A stretch of 64,000 bases of DNA from the NCBI RefSeq assembly GCF_949987535.1, contig NC_080074.1, positions 25,131,268 to 25,195,267 of the forward strand, given 5' to 3'. The number at the start of each line of letters is the position of its first letter. Within the stretch, counting starts at the first letter, position 1. Position numbers and translations under genes: made by a program. The DNA comes from Balaenoptera acutorostrata (Eukaryota > Chordata > Mammalia > Artiodactyla > Balaenopteridae). A model generated the notes under the pieces. The model saw only the letters and a program-made list of their open reading frames with translations. It was not told where the DNA came from and did no database searches. Positions 47,033 through 58,800 of the stretch are shown piece by piece.

Positions 47033-47639
47033 CTGCAAAGGGGAAAAAAACCTCATTAAAAAAACAATATAAGCAAAACTGAATTAATTCTGTCAAATAC
47101 CAAATAAATAAATACATGTTTTAATAAAATGGAATTTAGCACCAAGTTACCCTGATACAAATTCGGTCACTGTCTAATTTTTGTGCTGCCAAGTAATCAT
47201 GCACGAATGGCCATGTGTGACTGGCAGGTCGGAGAAGAAGAGCTCTCAGTGTCCAGGGGACAGTGAGGAAGCCCATCTGATCTGAACTGTTTTCCCTTTC
47301 AGAGCCTGAAGAATGGGTCACTTTGCCAAAAGCCTTCCCTGTTAGTCAAGCAATCTAACTGCTTCTTAAATGCTAACCTGGTCTAGCCCACATAGACCAG
47401 AATTTTATTTTAAACAAAATTCTGGAGAAATAGAAACTGGATCAAGTTCATTGTGGGTTTCAACCTGCATATTGTATCACTGGATTACTGAAATAAATAC
47501 CCTCTTAATTCATATCCCTGTCACCATTCTTTCCTTCCTCCAATCCATTTGATATGTTGCTGTCAGAGAAATTGCTTATCATAGCCCTGCTTGAAAAAAA
47601 AAAACAACTTAATAATCTTCCACTGTATATAAATTAAAG
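47033..47639. other. Intron E3-E4, part
   Basis: Includes a minus-strand open stretch (47136-47321) that was tested and rejected as an exon. Otherwise unique. Confidence 0.5.
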
Positions 47640-48085
47640 TTAAGATTTAATAGACTGTTAAGACCCTCCATGATCTGGTACCGACCTACTTTTCTAATCA
47701 CTTCTCACCACTCCCTTTCACATGCCCTAGATTCTGGTCAGACCCCTGGGGGTTCCCATCCTGTGTTTCCTACCTGGGCTCTTGACTCATTCTTCCACCT
47801 ATCTGAAATGCCTATTTCCCTACCTGCACATTTCTAAATCTTGCCTGTCCATCAGGACCCAGGCCAAGTGGCTTCTCCCCGTGAAACCTTTCCTAGTCTC
47901 ATCACCAGAAAGCCTCCTCCCAAGGAACAAAGACTTTATGTGCACTTCACTTTTTACCATTATTTACAATTATTCGTGAACATTTGTGAGCCACACTACC
48001 AGCCTCCAACTTGTATATCCTGCTCATCTTTGAATGCCCATTGTACCTATCTCAGCACCTGGTATCTAGTAGGTGCTCAACAAGT
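47640..48085 (+). mobile_element. L2 3' fragment with SINE at its end
   Basis: AGACCCTCCATGATCTGGTACC, TGAAATGCCTATTTCCCTACC and ATCTAGTAGGTGCTCAAC. The final bases are broken by the SINE at 48085-48212. Confidence 0.7.
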
Positions 48086-48212
48086 TTTTTTTTTTTTTTT
48101 TTTTGGCCATGCTGTACAGTTGCAGGATCTTAGTTCCCCAACCAGGGATTAAACCCCAGGCCCACGGCAGTGAAAGCTCAGTGTCCTAACCACTGGACCG
48201 CCAGGGAATTCC
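48085..48212 (-). mobile_element. Short tRNA-derived SINE, reverse
   Basis: A poly-T tract followed by GGCCATGCTG, box B complement (GGGATTAAACCCC) and the head CCGCCAGGGAATTCC. It is a shorter, older cetartiodactyl SINE type than the CHR copies. Flanks CTCAACAAGTTT and CTCAATGAGTTT are the diverged duplication. It interrupts the 3' end of the L2 at 47640. Confidence 0.82.
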
Positions 48213-48784
48213 CTCAATGAGTTTTTTTCTGTTGTTCTTGTTTTTTTAAAGAAAGACTCTGGTTACATAGAGTTACTCTGGTTACATGGTATTCCATATT
48301 ATGTATTTATGTTCTTTTTTTATCGCCTATAAACAACACTTTAGCCAAAGACAATCAACAAGGGCTGGAAAATGTCTTTGGAATTAATGACAGAAAGTTT
48401 ACATTGTATGAGAAAATACGATCTGTATTTATAGAGGCTTAAAATATACCTCTAAATGAAACAGAGATTTGCCTAATGACTACAAATATAATTACTGTAC
48501 AATTAATATTAAACTTCTCTTGGAAAATTCACTTTCCCCTTTAACTGAAAGCTATATTGACTAATATATTCAAAATATATGCAAATTAGTACTTCATAAG
48601 CACTTCAGCACTCATTTGGGAAAGATTCCAAGATAAGAAGTTTAAAAATATACCAAAGGTCAGTAAAGACTGAAGCACTTTGTAAACCTCTTTAAGTTAC
48701 CATCAGCATTGGAGCCCTGATCATAGAAATACAACCCATGTTCTTGAGACTAAAGAAGTATTATTCATTGATAATATACTGTAC
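48213..48784. other. Intron E3-E4, part adjoining E3
   Basis: AT-rich; no element recognised. Confidence 0.5.
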
Positions 48785-49015
48785 CTGACCATTACCAATG
48801 ACGAACCAAATTTTATCTTTGTACGTTCCCCTAGCTTTGTTAAAAGCAGGTTGAAGTGTGCGCTTGCCAGATACAGGTTCATCTGAGCTTTCCAGGGCAT
48901 CTCCTCAAGAAATATTTGATGAAACTTCTTCTTTTTAACATAATTTAGTATTAAAGGATTCAAGTGATCTACCAGGAATCGATGTGCTACTTTTTGAACA
49001 TCAGCTCTCTTATTT
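48785..49015 (-). CDS. CFAP54: CFAP54 exon E3, 231 bp
   Basis: Phase 2 in, phase 2 out, 76 full codons from NKRADVQKVAHRFLVDH to FGSSLVMV. The donor is CAG/GTACAG; an upstream GT (at TTG/GTAATG) would also give an open exon but cannot join E4 in frame, which fixes the end. The content is helical and amphipathic (HFNLLLTKLGERTK). Confidence 0.87.
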
Positions 49016-50183
49016 CTGCAGAGGGAGAAGGAAGTTTTGAAATTATACAAACTTCCAGACATTTAACAAAGAAGAATGATTCCAATTTGTACAAAATACA
49101 TCAAGAAGTCACCTGACTGCCCTTATGCAAATGTTTCTGGTTTATCTGTCATTTCCTTAGCGTTAAAAATGTGAACTAGGACAGTGAAGCAGGCACAAGG
49201 ATAAACACTAGGGATGAAGACACTATGAATTGCCTTCAGTTCTCTCTGACGTCTGTGTGCTAGGCTCAAACCAAACAGCGCTTTTCTCTTCCGTCACCAA
49301 AAGGCCACTGAGATTAGACAACTAAATTATAACATTATAATGTTCACATTCATCAACTAACTTCAATATTAAACAAGAAAATCATTTCTCTGTTCTGTTC
49401 CTTAAGGAACAAAAACAATGGAGCCAAATTTTTTCTAACATTAGCTAGACTACAGAGGAAATAAAACAGTCAACTATATGTGAAATAACTTCATACATCC
49501 ATATGCAGTGTGCTCTGGAAAAAACTAATATCTCAAAATTTAGCTAATAGTTTAGATTTTAAGTATAACATATATTCAATTTGTTTCAAATTATTCCTAT
49601 CAAAATCTCAAAGTAGCCCACCTAATTTTATAATTACATAGTTGTTTATATGGCATGACTATTTCTTCAAAATACTTTATCTTTTTTATTTTAACCCTTG
49701 ACAATGTTGCTGCCTCATTGGTCTGTGCCATTCTACTCGATTTATATTGGAGAAGGCGAAAAAAAGATCTCAACTGGTAAGTTAAAGTATCTTGCTCACT
49801 TTAATAGATAACATGTCTGCATCTGAATCAATACAACACACACACATACACACACACACACACACACACGGAAGAAAAGGAAGGAAAGAGGGATGGATGG
49901 AAGGAAGGGAGATAGACATTGTTGCATGAGAAAAACAGATATTCTGAAGAACAAAGGAAGGAAGGAAACTACTTTTTGATATGTAGTGTTGACATTATCA
50001 ATTAGTGCTAAATATTTTGTATTTTGTTGATGACTTCCTTTTAATCCAAAGTTTTTTGAGCTTTTTGCTGTTGTTTGGTTGTCTTAAGTAATGTTTTTTG
50101 ATTGCCAAACAAATGGAAATGTTTTAAATCACTCTACCTTAAAAATTAAAAATATAATTTCCAAAATAAAAGTCAATCTTATT
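49016..50183. other. Intron E2-E3, part adjoining E3
   Basis: AT-rich unique sequence with the CA/GGAA microsatellite at 49830. Confidence 0.5.
49830..49930. repeat. (CA)n then (GGAA)n microsatellite
   Basis: About 18 CA units with one TA interruption pass directly into a GGAA/GGAT-type purine tract. It lies about 800 bp upstream of E3. Confidence 0.88.
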
Positions 50184-50790
50184 CCTGTGTGAAGAGGTCA
50201 AGTCACCTCAAAAGGCCAAGGAGTGTGACAGGGCTAGCTGCACCTTCCCCGCCACAGAGGGTGAGATCATACAGGGAGATACTTCTCACTTTGGCGTTAG
50301 GATCATTTTGAGCTGGAGGTAAATGAGAATGAACAGATGCAGAAAGATGCCTTCTTGGAGGTTCCCTTATCTGATAGAAAATAGAAACTTCTGAAAAATG
50401 AAGAATGCCATAAATCTCCTCTCCTGGGAAATTTTATGGCCATGAAGACAGAAAATCAGCGTCAAGATGGGCCTGCCCAAACAAGTCTTACTCCATTAGT
50501 TTCTCTCATATTTCTACCAGAGTTTGCTGCCCTTGAAAGCCTAAACCCCTTTTCCTTCTTTTGTCACTTTACTATAAATTTGTTGTTCTTTTGTTAGGAT
50601 GCCACACAAGCCCAAGTCCTAACCACCCCTTTGAGTTACTCATCACTGAGTTCTCCCATGCATATGCAAACATTAATAAACTCCTGTTTGTTTTTCTCTT
50701 GTTAATCTGTCTTTTGTCAGTCTAATATTACAGAGTCCCAGCCAGGGAACTTAGGAGGGTAGAAGGAAAAATAATTTTTTCCTTGCCTAA
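50184..50790 (+). mobile_element. Probable ERV1-type solo LTR
   Basis: A TATA-like ACTATAAATT (near 50571), then AATAAACTCCTG (near 50674) followed by a T-rich U5 (CTCTTGTTAATCTGTC...GAGTCCCAGCCAGGGAAC), in the order expected for a retroviral LTR. Outer limits are approximate; no coding sequence accompanies it. Confidence 0.6.
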
Positions 50791-51240
50791 AATCTCAATG
50801 AAGCTGTTTAAAAAAAAAAAAAAAAGAAGCTGGGAAGTAATAAGAATAAAAGCAAAAATTAAGGGCAAAGAAAATACAATAAAGAAGACTTACAAAGACA
50901 AAATTTGGCTCTTTGAAAAAATGGGGAAAAAACAGACAAACCTCTGGCAAGATAAATCTCAAAAATATGAGAGAAGACAAAAATTAATGAGGTTAGGAAT
51001 GAAATACAGGGTGTAACTGTAGATATAGCAGAGATTCATAGATAACATGAGAATATAATAACGTTTTATGAATATATTTGAAAATTTAGATAAAATGGAT
51101 AATTTCCTAGAAAATAGAATTCATCAAGAGCAACTAAAAAAAAAAAATCACAGATTCAGAATGGCTATTAATCTTAAAGAAGTTGAATCAGTAGGTAAAA
51201 AATGAATGTATGTGTGCAGACATAGTATGTTATAATAAAA
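50790..51240 (+). mobile_element. Old L1 ORF2 fragment
   Basis: TTTGGCTCTTTGAAAAAATG and GGCAAGATAAATCTCAAAAATATGAG match L1 ORF2 between the endonuclease and reverse-transcriptase domains. The translation (FEKMGKKQTNLWQDKSQKYE) is damaged by stops. Confidence 0.65.
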
Positions 51241-52149
51241 ATATACATTTGGTCTTTGTCCTTTGTTCCAGGTACAGATCTCCTAAAACTTGGAGTTTCC
51301 TGAGTGATAGGAGTTTCTTGTTATTCATGATGAGCCCCTTTGGAACACACCTGAGTCTAGTAAGGTGCTAGACACAGGTGCTAGTAAAGTGACTCAGGGT
51401 TGGGCCCCTAGAGAGCCTCAGGATAGGGGCTGGTCACCAGAAAAATCAAACACATGATTACTAAGTGGAACTCTCAGCCCCAACCCCCAGTCTCTGGGGA
51501 CAGTGACTGCAGTTTGGGTTTTTTAAAAACCTATGAACAATAAGGTTCAGAGAGCTTCCAGGCTGGTGAACACATCCACTTGCTGGGAGAGCGATGCATC
51601 ACAACTTCACAGGGACAGAGGTTCCTGAGCTCAGGACCCTTCCAGACATTGTCCTATGAGCCCCTTCATCTGGCTGTTCACATGCATCCCTTATAAACCA
51701 GTAAACATAAGTAAAATGTTTTCCTGAGTTCTGTGAGCCATTCTAGCAAACTACTGAACCTGAATGGGGTGAGGAGGAATTATGGGGACCCCCTAGTTTG
51801 TAGTAGGCTGGGCAGAAATGTGGGTAGCCTGGCCATCCCATTTGTGGCTGGCATCTAAAGCAGAGCCAGTCTTGTGGGGCAGGGTCCTTCAACTTGTGGG
51901 ATCTGATGCTGACTCCAGGTAGATATTATCAGAATTGAATTGAATTTTTATGCTATAGCTCTGTAAGATGCTACCATTAGGAGAAACTAGGCAAAGGGTT
52001 TTGTATCCTTGGATGTAGAATATCTTTTTTGACAGTTTCCAGTCTTTTTTATCAATGGTTGTTCGGCAGTTAGTTGTAATTTTGGTGTGCTTGTGAGAGG
52101 AGGTGAGCCCAAGGTACTTCTACTCTGCTATCTTGTCCCAACTCCCTGA
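51241..52149. repeat. Unclassified interspersed sequence between old L1 parts
   Basis: A GC-richer block (51241-51960, with TGTGGGATCTGATGCTGACTCC) lies between two L1 ORF2 fragments. Its end (TACTTCTACTCTGCTATCTTGTCCC, about 52110) looks like a reversed L1 5' UTR start. Likely an inserted repeat, family unknown to me. Confidence 0.4.
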
Positions 52150-53880
52150 GAAGTGGTTGGTTTTGGAAGACACATACTGTTGGAGTCAAAAGTGTGAGAA
52201 AAAGACACTGCGCACGGTTTAACATTTATGTATTAATGTAATTCACTGCATAATCAGACTAAAGGAGAAAAAAATCTTAGTGAAGAGGAAATATTCAACA
52301 AGACTGAACACAATTCAGAAGAAAACTTTCAGAAAACAAGAAATAGAAGACAATTTCCTAAATTTGATAGAGTATCTTCCCAAATCCCACATAAATATAC
52401 CCACATAAATATGCCCAACTGATTTTTTGCAAAGCTGCAAAAGCAAATCAGTAGAAGGAGGACAGTCTTTCCAACAAATCGTACTGGAGCAGTTGGATAT
52501 CTATAAGTAAAAACATAAATCTCAATCCCTTATACAAAAAGTTAATTCAAAATGGATCACAAGTAAACATAAAACATAAAACTATAAAACTTGGGGAAAA
52601 AAATATATGACCTAAGGCTAGGCAGTGTTCTTAGATTTGACACCAAAAGCACAACCCATTAAAGGAAAAATTGATAAGTCAAACATCATCAAAATTAAAA
52701 ACTTTTGCTCTGTGAAAGACTGTGAAGAGGATGAAAAGGCAAGCTACACACTGAAAAAAAATATTTTCAAACCACATATCCAACAAGGGCCTTGACCTAT
52801 ATCTAGGATATATAAAGATCTCTCAAAATTCAATAGAAAAACTAAAAACAAACAGTCCAATTAGAAAATGAGCAAAAGACATGAAAAGACACTTCACTAA
52901 GAAGATATATAGGTGGCAAATAAGCACATGAAATGAGGTTCAATATTATGAGCCTTTACAGAAATGCAAATTAAAGCCATGAGACATCACTAACACCTAT
53001 TTTAATGACGAAAATAAAAAACAGTAATACCACTACATGCTAGCCAGCATGAGGAGAAACTGGATCACTCAAACACCGCTGTGGGGATGTGAAAAGTACA
53101 CCCACTCTGGAAAAAAGTATGGGATTTCTCACAAAGTTAAACATACACTTACCGTACAATCTAGCAGTTGCACTCTTGGCCATTTATTCCAGAGAAATGG
53201 AGATTTATGTTCACACAAAACCTGTACATGAATGTTCACAGCAGCATTATTCCTAACAGTCAAAACAATCCAAACAATCCAAATGGCCTTTAGTGTGTGA
53301 GTGGTTAAACAAATTGTAGTATATCCGTGCCACAGAATACTACTGAACGATAATAAAGTGAACTAGTGATGCACACAACTTGAATGGGTCTCAAAGGAAC
53401 TATGCTGAGTGGAAAGAAAAAGCCAATCTCAGAAAGTTACATACTGTGTGATTCCATTTTTATAACATTTTTGAAATGACAAAATTATAGAAATGGAAAA
53501 CAGATTAGTGGTTGTCAGGGGTTGGGAGGGGGAGAGGAAGAGAGGTGGCTGTGGTTATGAAAAGGTAGCAGGGGGGCTTGGCGGGTAGATCCTTATGATA
53601 GAGCTGTTCTGTTTCTTGACTACGGTGATAGTCACACAAGTCTATAAATGTGATAAAATTGCGTAAGACTAAATACACACACCCATATGATTGCAGTAGA
53701 ATTGCTATAATCTGAATAAGGTCAGTAGATTGTATCCATGTCAATTTCCTGTCTGTGCTATTTTTAGTTATGTAATTAATACTAGGAGAAACCAGGTGAA
53801 AGGTATACAGGTTTTTTCTGTATTATTTTTTGTAACTGCATGTGGATGTACAATTATCTGAAAATAAAAAGTTTTTAAAA
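52150..53880 (+). mobile_element. Old L1, ORF2 and 3' end
   Basis: From the reverse-transcriptase region (TTAATGTAATTCACTGCATAATC) to the 3' UTR (CATACTGTGTGATTCCATTTTTATAAC, AATTATCTGAAAATAAAAAG). Many stops; decayed well beyond the two young copies. Confidence 0.75.
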
Positions 53881-53884
53881 ATGC

Positions 53885-56110
53885 ATGTTACAACAAGGAT
53901 GTCCACAATCACAAACTCCATTCAAGATTAAACTTGACATCCCAACCTGTAGGCTAGATAAAGAAGTAAGAGGCTTGAGTGTTAGAAAGGATTAAGCGAA
54001 ACTTTCATTATTTGTTCACAGTATGACCGTCCACACAGAAAATCTGTAACTATGGATAAATTACCAAGTTGTATAGAAGATCGAGTTGTTTATAAATCAA
54101 TCATATTCCTATATAAAAGAAGTATTCAAAAACATAATTTTAGAATACCATTTACACAAATACCAAAAAGCATTCCTTTTATGTAGCTAACAAAAGATAG
54201 ATAACAGCTTTATGGAGAATATCATAAAAATGTATTGATAGATATTAAATAGGATCTAAGCATGTGGTCTGTCTACTAATAGAAAGATTCGATGTTGTTT
54301 AAAAAAATAACTCTTCAAACCAATCTATATATTCAATTCTATCTCCATCAAAATCACAAGTTGTTATTTCTTTTTATTACTCGCAGCTATTCCAAACTAT
54401 TTTGTGGAAGAATATCTAAGACGTGCATGAAGGAAAAGAACATACTGGAGAGACTTGTTCTATCAAGACAATAAAACTTAATTTAAAACCAGACAAAGTA
54501 TGATGGTGTGATATTGACTCAGGGATAGACAGACTAACGGAACAGGAAAAAGATTCCAAAACTACATATAAGACAACTTGCTAAATGACAAAAAGTGACA
54601 GTGATGACAGAATAGACTACTCAATAAAGGGAGCTAGTCAATTGGGTATAATGAAACTATAATGAAAGTAAAAAAGAGGGGGAGAGGGATTCTTCCTCTC
54701 ACCACTCATAAAAATTGATTACAGTTGGATGAAATTCCTAATTGTAAAATCAAACATTTAAATTGATGAAGAAAACACCTTACTACCTCAGTTAGAGAAG
54801 AATTTCAAAAATAATAAAGAGAAATGTTGATACATTTGACCCAATTAACAGTTATAGCTTTTGATTTAAAAAAAGATGACTTTCAGGGACTTCCATGGCG
54901 GCACAGTGGTTAAGAATCCGCCTGCCAATGCAGGGGACATAGGTTCAAACCCTGGTCTAGGAAGATCCCTCAGGCCGTGGAGCAGATAAGCCCGTGTGCC
55001 ACAACTACTGAGCACAGAGCCCGCAAGCCACAACTACTGAAGCCCTCATGCCTAGAGCCCGTGCTCTGCAACAAGGGAAGCCACCGCAATGAGAAGCCGC
55101 ACACCGCAATGAAGAGTAGCCCCGCTCGCCACAACTAGGGAAAGCCCGCGTGCAGCAACAAAGACCCAATGCAGCCAAAAATAAATAAATAAATAAATAA
55201 ATAGATGAATGAATGAATAAAAAAAGATGACTTTTAAAATGTAAATGGATGAGCCTCAAACTGGGAAAAACATTAGTATCCAAACTTCTAAAAATAAATG
55301 AGAAAACAAAAGTTGCAAATGTGCAAAGGATCTAAACAAGCAGTCTTGAGAACAGAAAAACCCTAGGGTTTAAAAAAAACATGAAAAGCTGCCTAACCTC
55401 ATTAGTAATCAAAGAAATAAAAATTAAAATAACAAGGAGAGAAAATTTCACAGCTCATAGGTCCAGAAAAGTCTGAAAATTTGATAATAATATCAAGTAT
55501 CAGGGAAGATGCTGACTAAGGGAAACTTGACACACCACTGATGAAAATTTTAAAGCAATTTAGCAATATCTAGAAATGTTAAAATGTTCATATCCTGGGA
55601 ACTACACTCCTGTGTATTTACCCCAGAAACTCTCACATGTGCATATGGAGATATATATAAGAATGTCCTTTGTAGCACTGTTTACATAATGGAAAGTTGG
55701 ACTAGACTTGTGTATAATCAACATGAAGAAAATCTCATAAACATAATAGTGAGGAATAAGAGCAAACTGGCAAAAAAAAATTGTAAAAAATAATACTGTA
55801 TGTTATTTAGGGGCATATACATATATAATTGAAGTATAAAGTCACTTATAAGCATGATAAATGCCAAATTTTGGATTGTATTACTTCTGGGATAGAGGGG
55901 GACAGAAATGCATCCCAAACGCTTTATATGGTATGCTGCATATTGGGTACATGTTCATTTGTTATATTATTTTCTATACTCATCTAAGATATGTCATAAT
56001 TTAAATAAAGAAAATGAAGGGATAATCAAACAGAGCATAGGCAAATGCAAACAAAAAGAAAATAAGAGTGGTTTAATTAATATTTATATGTTGAAAATTA
56101 AGATCAAAAT
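53885..56110 (+). mobile_element. Second old L1, with SINE inside
   Basis: Restarts in the reverse-transcriptase region (ACAAGGATGTCCACAATCAC) after the previous copy's A-rich end and runs to an L1 3' region near 56000. It holds the CHR SINE at 54884. Whether this is a separate insertion or a rearranged continuation cannot be decided by eye. Confidence 0.62.
54884..55218 (+). mobile_element. CHR-type SINE, older subfamily
   Basis: Starts AGGGACTTCCATGGCGGCAC, box B GGTTCAAACCC, TAAA/TGAA tail. Duplication AAAAAAAGATGACTTT at 54868-54883 and 55219-55234. Inserted in an old L1. Confidence 0.9.
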
Positions 56111-56408
56111 CACTAAACAGGTAAAGGAAAGCATTACATAATGAAGGTAAGATATATAAAGCATGTATGAGGATCATAAATGTGTACTCGTGACAATAAA
56201 AGCTAAACATACCATGATAAGTTTTATGGTTTAAGTTTTATAAACAAGAACATTATCTGCCAATAATTAAAAGTAATTTACCAGTTTAATCTCCTGGCCA
56301 CTCTTATCTAAATTACTGCTATCACCACCTCCACTCCAGGCCAGTTACTCTATAGTATATCATCCTGTTCATTTATTTTATAAAATTTATCAAAAATTTA
56401 AATTGTCT
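56111..56408. other. Intron E2-E3, between old and young L1
   Basis: AT-rich, nothing recognised. Confidence 0.45.
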
Positions 56409-57465
56409 TGTTTCTTTTGCACAACAAAGGAAACCATAAACAAGACAAAAAGACAACCCTCAGAATGGGAGAAAATATTTGCAAATGAATCAATGGACAA
56501 AATATACAAACAGCTCATGCAGCTCAATATCAAAAAAACAAGCAACCCAATCAAAAAATGGGCAGAAGACCTAAATAGACATTTCTCCAAAGAAGACATA
56601 CAGATGGCCAAGAGGTACATGAAAAGATGCTCAACATTACTAATTATTAGAGAAATGCAAATCAAAACTACAGTGAGGTATCATCTCACAACGGTCAGAA
56701 CGGGCATCATCAGAAAATCTACAAACAATAAATGCTGGAGAAGGTGTGGAGAAAAGGGAACCCTCTTGCACTGTTGGTGGGAATGTAAATTGATACAGCC
56801 ACTATGGAGAACAATATGGAGATTCCTTAAAAAACTAAAAATAGAATTACCATATGACCCAGCAATCCCACTACTGGGCATATACCCAGAGAAAACCATA
56901 ATGCAAAAATACACATGCACCCCAATGTTCACTGCATCTCTATTTACAATAGCCAGATCATGGAAGCAACCTAAATGTCCATTGACAGATGAATGGATAA
57001 AGAATATATGGTACATATATACAATGGAATATTACTCGGCCATAAAAAGGAATGGAATTGGGTCATTTGTAGAGACTTGGATGGACCTAGAGATTGTCAT
57101 ATAGAGTGAAGTAAGTCAGAAAGAGAAAAACAAATATTGTCTATTAATGCACATATGTGGAATCTAGAAAAACGGTACAGACGAACCAGCTTGCAAGGCA
57201 GAAATACAGACACAGATGTAGAGAACAAACATATGGATGCCAAGGAGGGAAGGGGGGGTGGGATGAATTGGGAGACTGGGATTGACATATATACACTAAT
57301 ATGTAAAAAGCAGATAACTCATGAGAACCTGCTGTATAGCACAGGGAATTCTACTTCACTTCGCTGTACAGTAGAAACTAACACAACATTGTAAAACAAC
57401 TATACCCCAATAAAAAATAAATAAATAATAAATAAAATAAATAAAAAATAAAAAAATAAATTGTT
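56409..57465 (+). mobile_element. 5'-truncated L1, young, second copy
   Basis: Same L1 3' region as the copy at 41713 (ORF2 tail open 56403-57104, then 3' UTR ending in ACCCCAATAAAAAATAAATA and a long TAAA-rich tail). It differs by a 15-bp in-frame deletion in the [10 protein letters not shown] region. A short AAATTGT sequence on both sides (about 56399 and 57459) may be the target-site duplication. It is antisense to CFAP54, only about 165 bp beyond the E2 donor. Confidence 0.88.
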
Positions 57466-57628
57466 TATTTGTGTCTTTGTTTATTTTGTGTTCCTTTTAT
57501 TAGTATGTAAGCTCCCTGATGGCAGTGATCTTATCTGTCTAGTCTACCAGTGTATCCCTGGTGCCTAAAATAATGCACAACACATAGTAACCCTCAAGTA
57601 AACATTTAATTAATTAATCAATCAATAC

Positions 57629-57729
57629 CTTTCTTGCTCCGCCATTTCAGAAATAAAAGGATTTTTATTCAAAAATTCTCTTAGAGTTTCGTTTTTTTTA
57701 GATCTCTGTCTGGGCTTCATTTCTGTAGT
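57629..57729 (-). CDS. CFAP54: CFAP54 exon E2, 101 bp
   Basis: Phase 0 in, phase 2 out. It reads TTEMKPRQRSKKNE to EMAEQE, and the last two bases (AG) join E3 to give Arg. The start was chosen at the acceptor GTTAAG because it keeps frame with E1. A second AG seven bases downstream (CTACAG) would break the frame. The donor GTATTG is weak. The segment is rich in Lys and Arg. Confidence 0.82.
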
Positions 57730-58083
57730 CTTAACATGGGAGATAACAAAAATGTTACAAATCCAATTTAAAATCTTAACACAATACTATAATTTACTTG
57801 TACTCTAATGCTTATCTTTTGACATTAAAATAGTGGTTTCTTTATGCCACTCAATTAAAATTATTATCAAAAGTAAAAGAAGTACCCCTGTAGACAAAAA
57901 AAAAATGGTTATAAAAATAACCTTGTGATAAAAATTAAAATATATTGCATAATTATAAAATTATGCTTGTTGGTATTCTCTTCTGTTTCACATTATACTA
58001 AATTATAGTACAGCCAACCAGCTCTAGATACATGAATCTCTTAAGTTCATTAACTTAAAATTCAAAATTTATATGAAACTTAC
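57730..58083 (-). other. 354-bp intron between E1 and E2
   Basis: Donor GTAAGT, acceptor ATGTTAAG. AT-rich, no repeat recognised. Confidence 0.75.
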
Positions 58084-58198
58084 TCTTCCAATCTCCACTA
58101 CTGCAGCTCTGAACTTCTTAATAGGTTTGATGACCTTTTTACACAAAGTATTGTCCTTATATTTCATTTTTTTTATTCCAAGTAGGGACTCATTCCTC
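58084..58198 (-). CDS. CFAP54: CFAP54 exon E1 (local numbering), 115 bp
   Basis: This is the most upstream exon visible. It enters in phase 2 (one base G completes the previous codon), then reads 38 codons from NESLLGIKKMKY to VVEIGR and leaves in phase 0. The donor is GTAAGT. The acceptor is TTAG followed at once by GAG, a NAGNAG pair that could shift the start by one codon. The stretch is strongly basic (many Lys). Only one of the three frames is open through it. The preceding exon must lie beyond the L1 that begins at 58801. Confidence 0.85.
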
Positions 58199-58633
58199 CT
58201 AATACAAAAAGATAAAGTCAGTTAAAAGGATCTGCAAGAATTTATAAAATTACCCCAAAGTAATAAACCTTTAATGAGTATTGTCACTGAAATTATGCTA
58301 GAAGAATACCCCAAATTGTTTATATCCCACGCATAAATGAGACTATGATACTCCTGGTTGTCATTGAATAGCTAGCCTCTCAAAAGAGCAAAATGTAAAT
58401 CACACCATAAAAATGTGATGAGAGCTGAAGTATGATCTAGGAGGAAGAGAACTGAACTGAAAATAAAATGTGAACACTCCCCTTTAAAACTGAGAAGATA
58501 ACTACATAAGAGTGACCCTAGACAAACTACCTTGCTTCCAATGGACTTCAGTCCTTTTAGTTCCATCATGTGCAAGCTCCCAGCCACTATCAACTTCTGG
58601 ATATCAACAAGAGATAAGCATTTTAGATGACTA
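58199..58633. other. Intron 5' of E1
   Basis: Between E1 and the MER2/L1 composite. I searched for an upstream exon ending in phase 2 and found none. Confidence 0.5.
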
Positions 58634-58800
58634 CACTCATCCCTTGGTAACTGCAGGGGCTTGGTTCCAGGACCCCCTCAGATACCAAAAGCCAAGGATG
58701 CTCAAGTCTTTTATATAAAATGGCATAGTACTTTCATATAACCTACACACATCCTCCTATATACTTTAAATCATCTCTAGGTTATTTAAAATACAATGTA
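58634..58800 (+). mobile_element. MER2 5' part, interrupted by L1
   Basis: Starts CTCATCCCTTGGTAACTG and continues through GGTTCCAGGACCCCCTCAG and CTTTAAATCATCTCTAGG. It stops at ACAATGTA where the L1 5' UTR begins. The remaining MER2 half should follow the L1, outside this window. Confidence 0.82.

Larger units (their letters stand above)
1780..58198 (-). other. CFAP54: CFAP54 locus, internal 17-exon segment
   Basis: This is a large ciliary gene read right to left, with 17 exons named E1-E17 here. CFAP54 (FAP54 in Chlamydomonas) is a central-apparatus protein of the C1d projection of motile cilia, associated with FAP46, FAP74 and FAP221. Loss in mouse gives primary-ciliary-dyskinesia-like disease with hydrocephalus and male infertility. 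Seen here: all introns are GT-AG, all phases chain correctly, and the joined frame is 2575 bp (one leading base plus 858 codons) without a stop. The translated exons match what I remember of mammalian CFAP54, for example HPLDDVNVVDLKWIHD in E7 and GGYWTLLQNCCRALW in E6. The segment is mostly alpha-helical-looking with no catalytic motif. Promoter, first exon and last exon lie outside. The name is from memory, so an alignment would settle it; that this is a real, intact gene is clear from the sequence alone. Confidence 0.88.

Noticed and set aside
47136..47321. Minus-strand open stretch between E3 and E4 that looked like another CFAP54 exon
   Set aside because: E3 (donor CAG/GTACAG) already joins E4 in phase; adding this stretch breaks the frame and it lacks a good pyrimidine tract.
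56403..57104. 233-codon open frame on the plus strand
   Set aside because: L1 ORF2 tail in a 5'-truncated copy; no start of its own.
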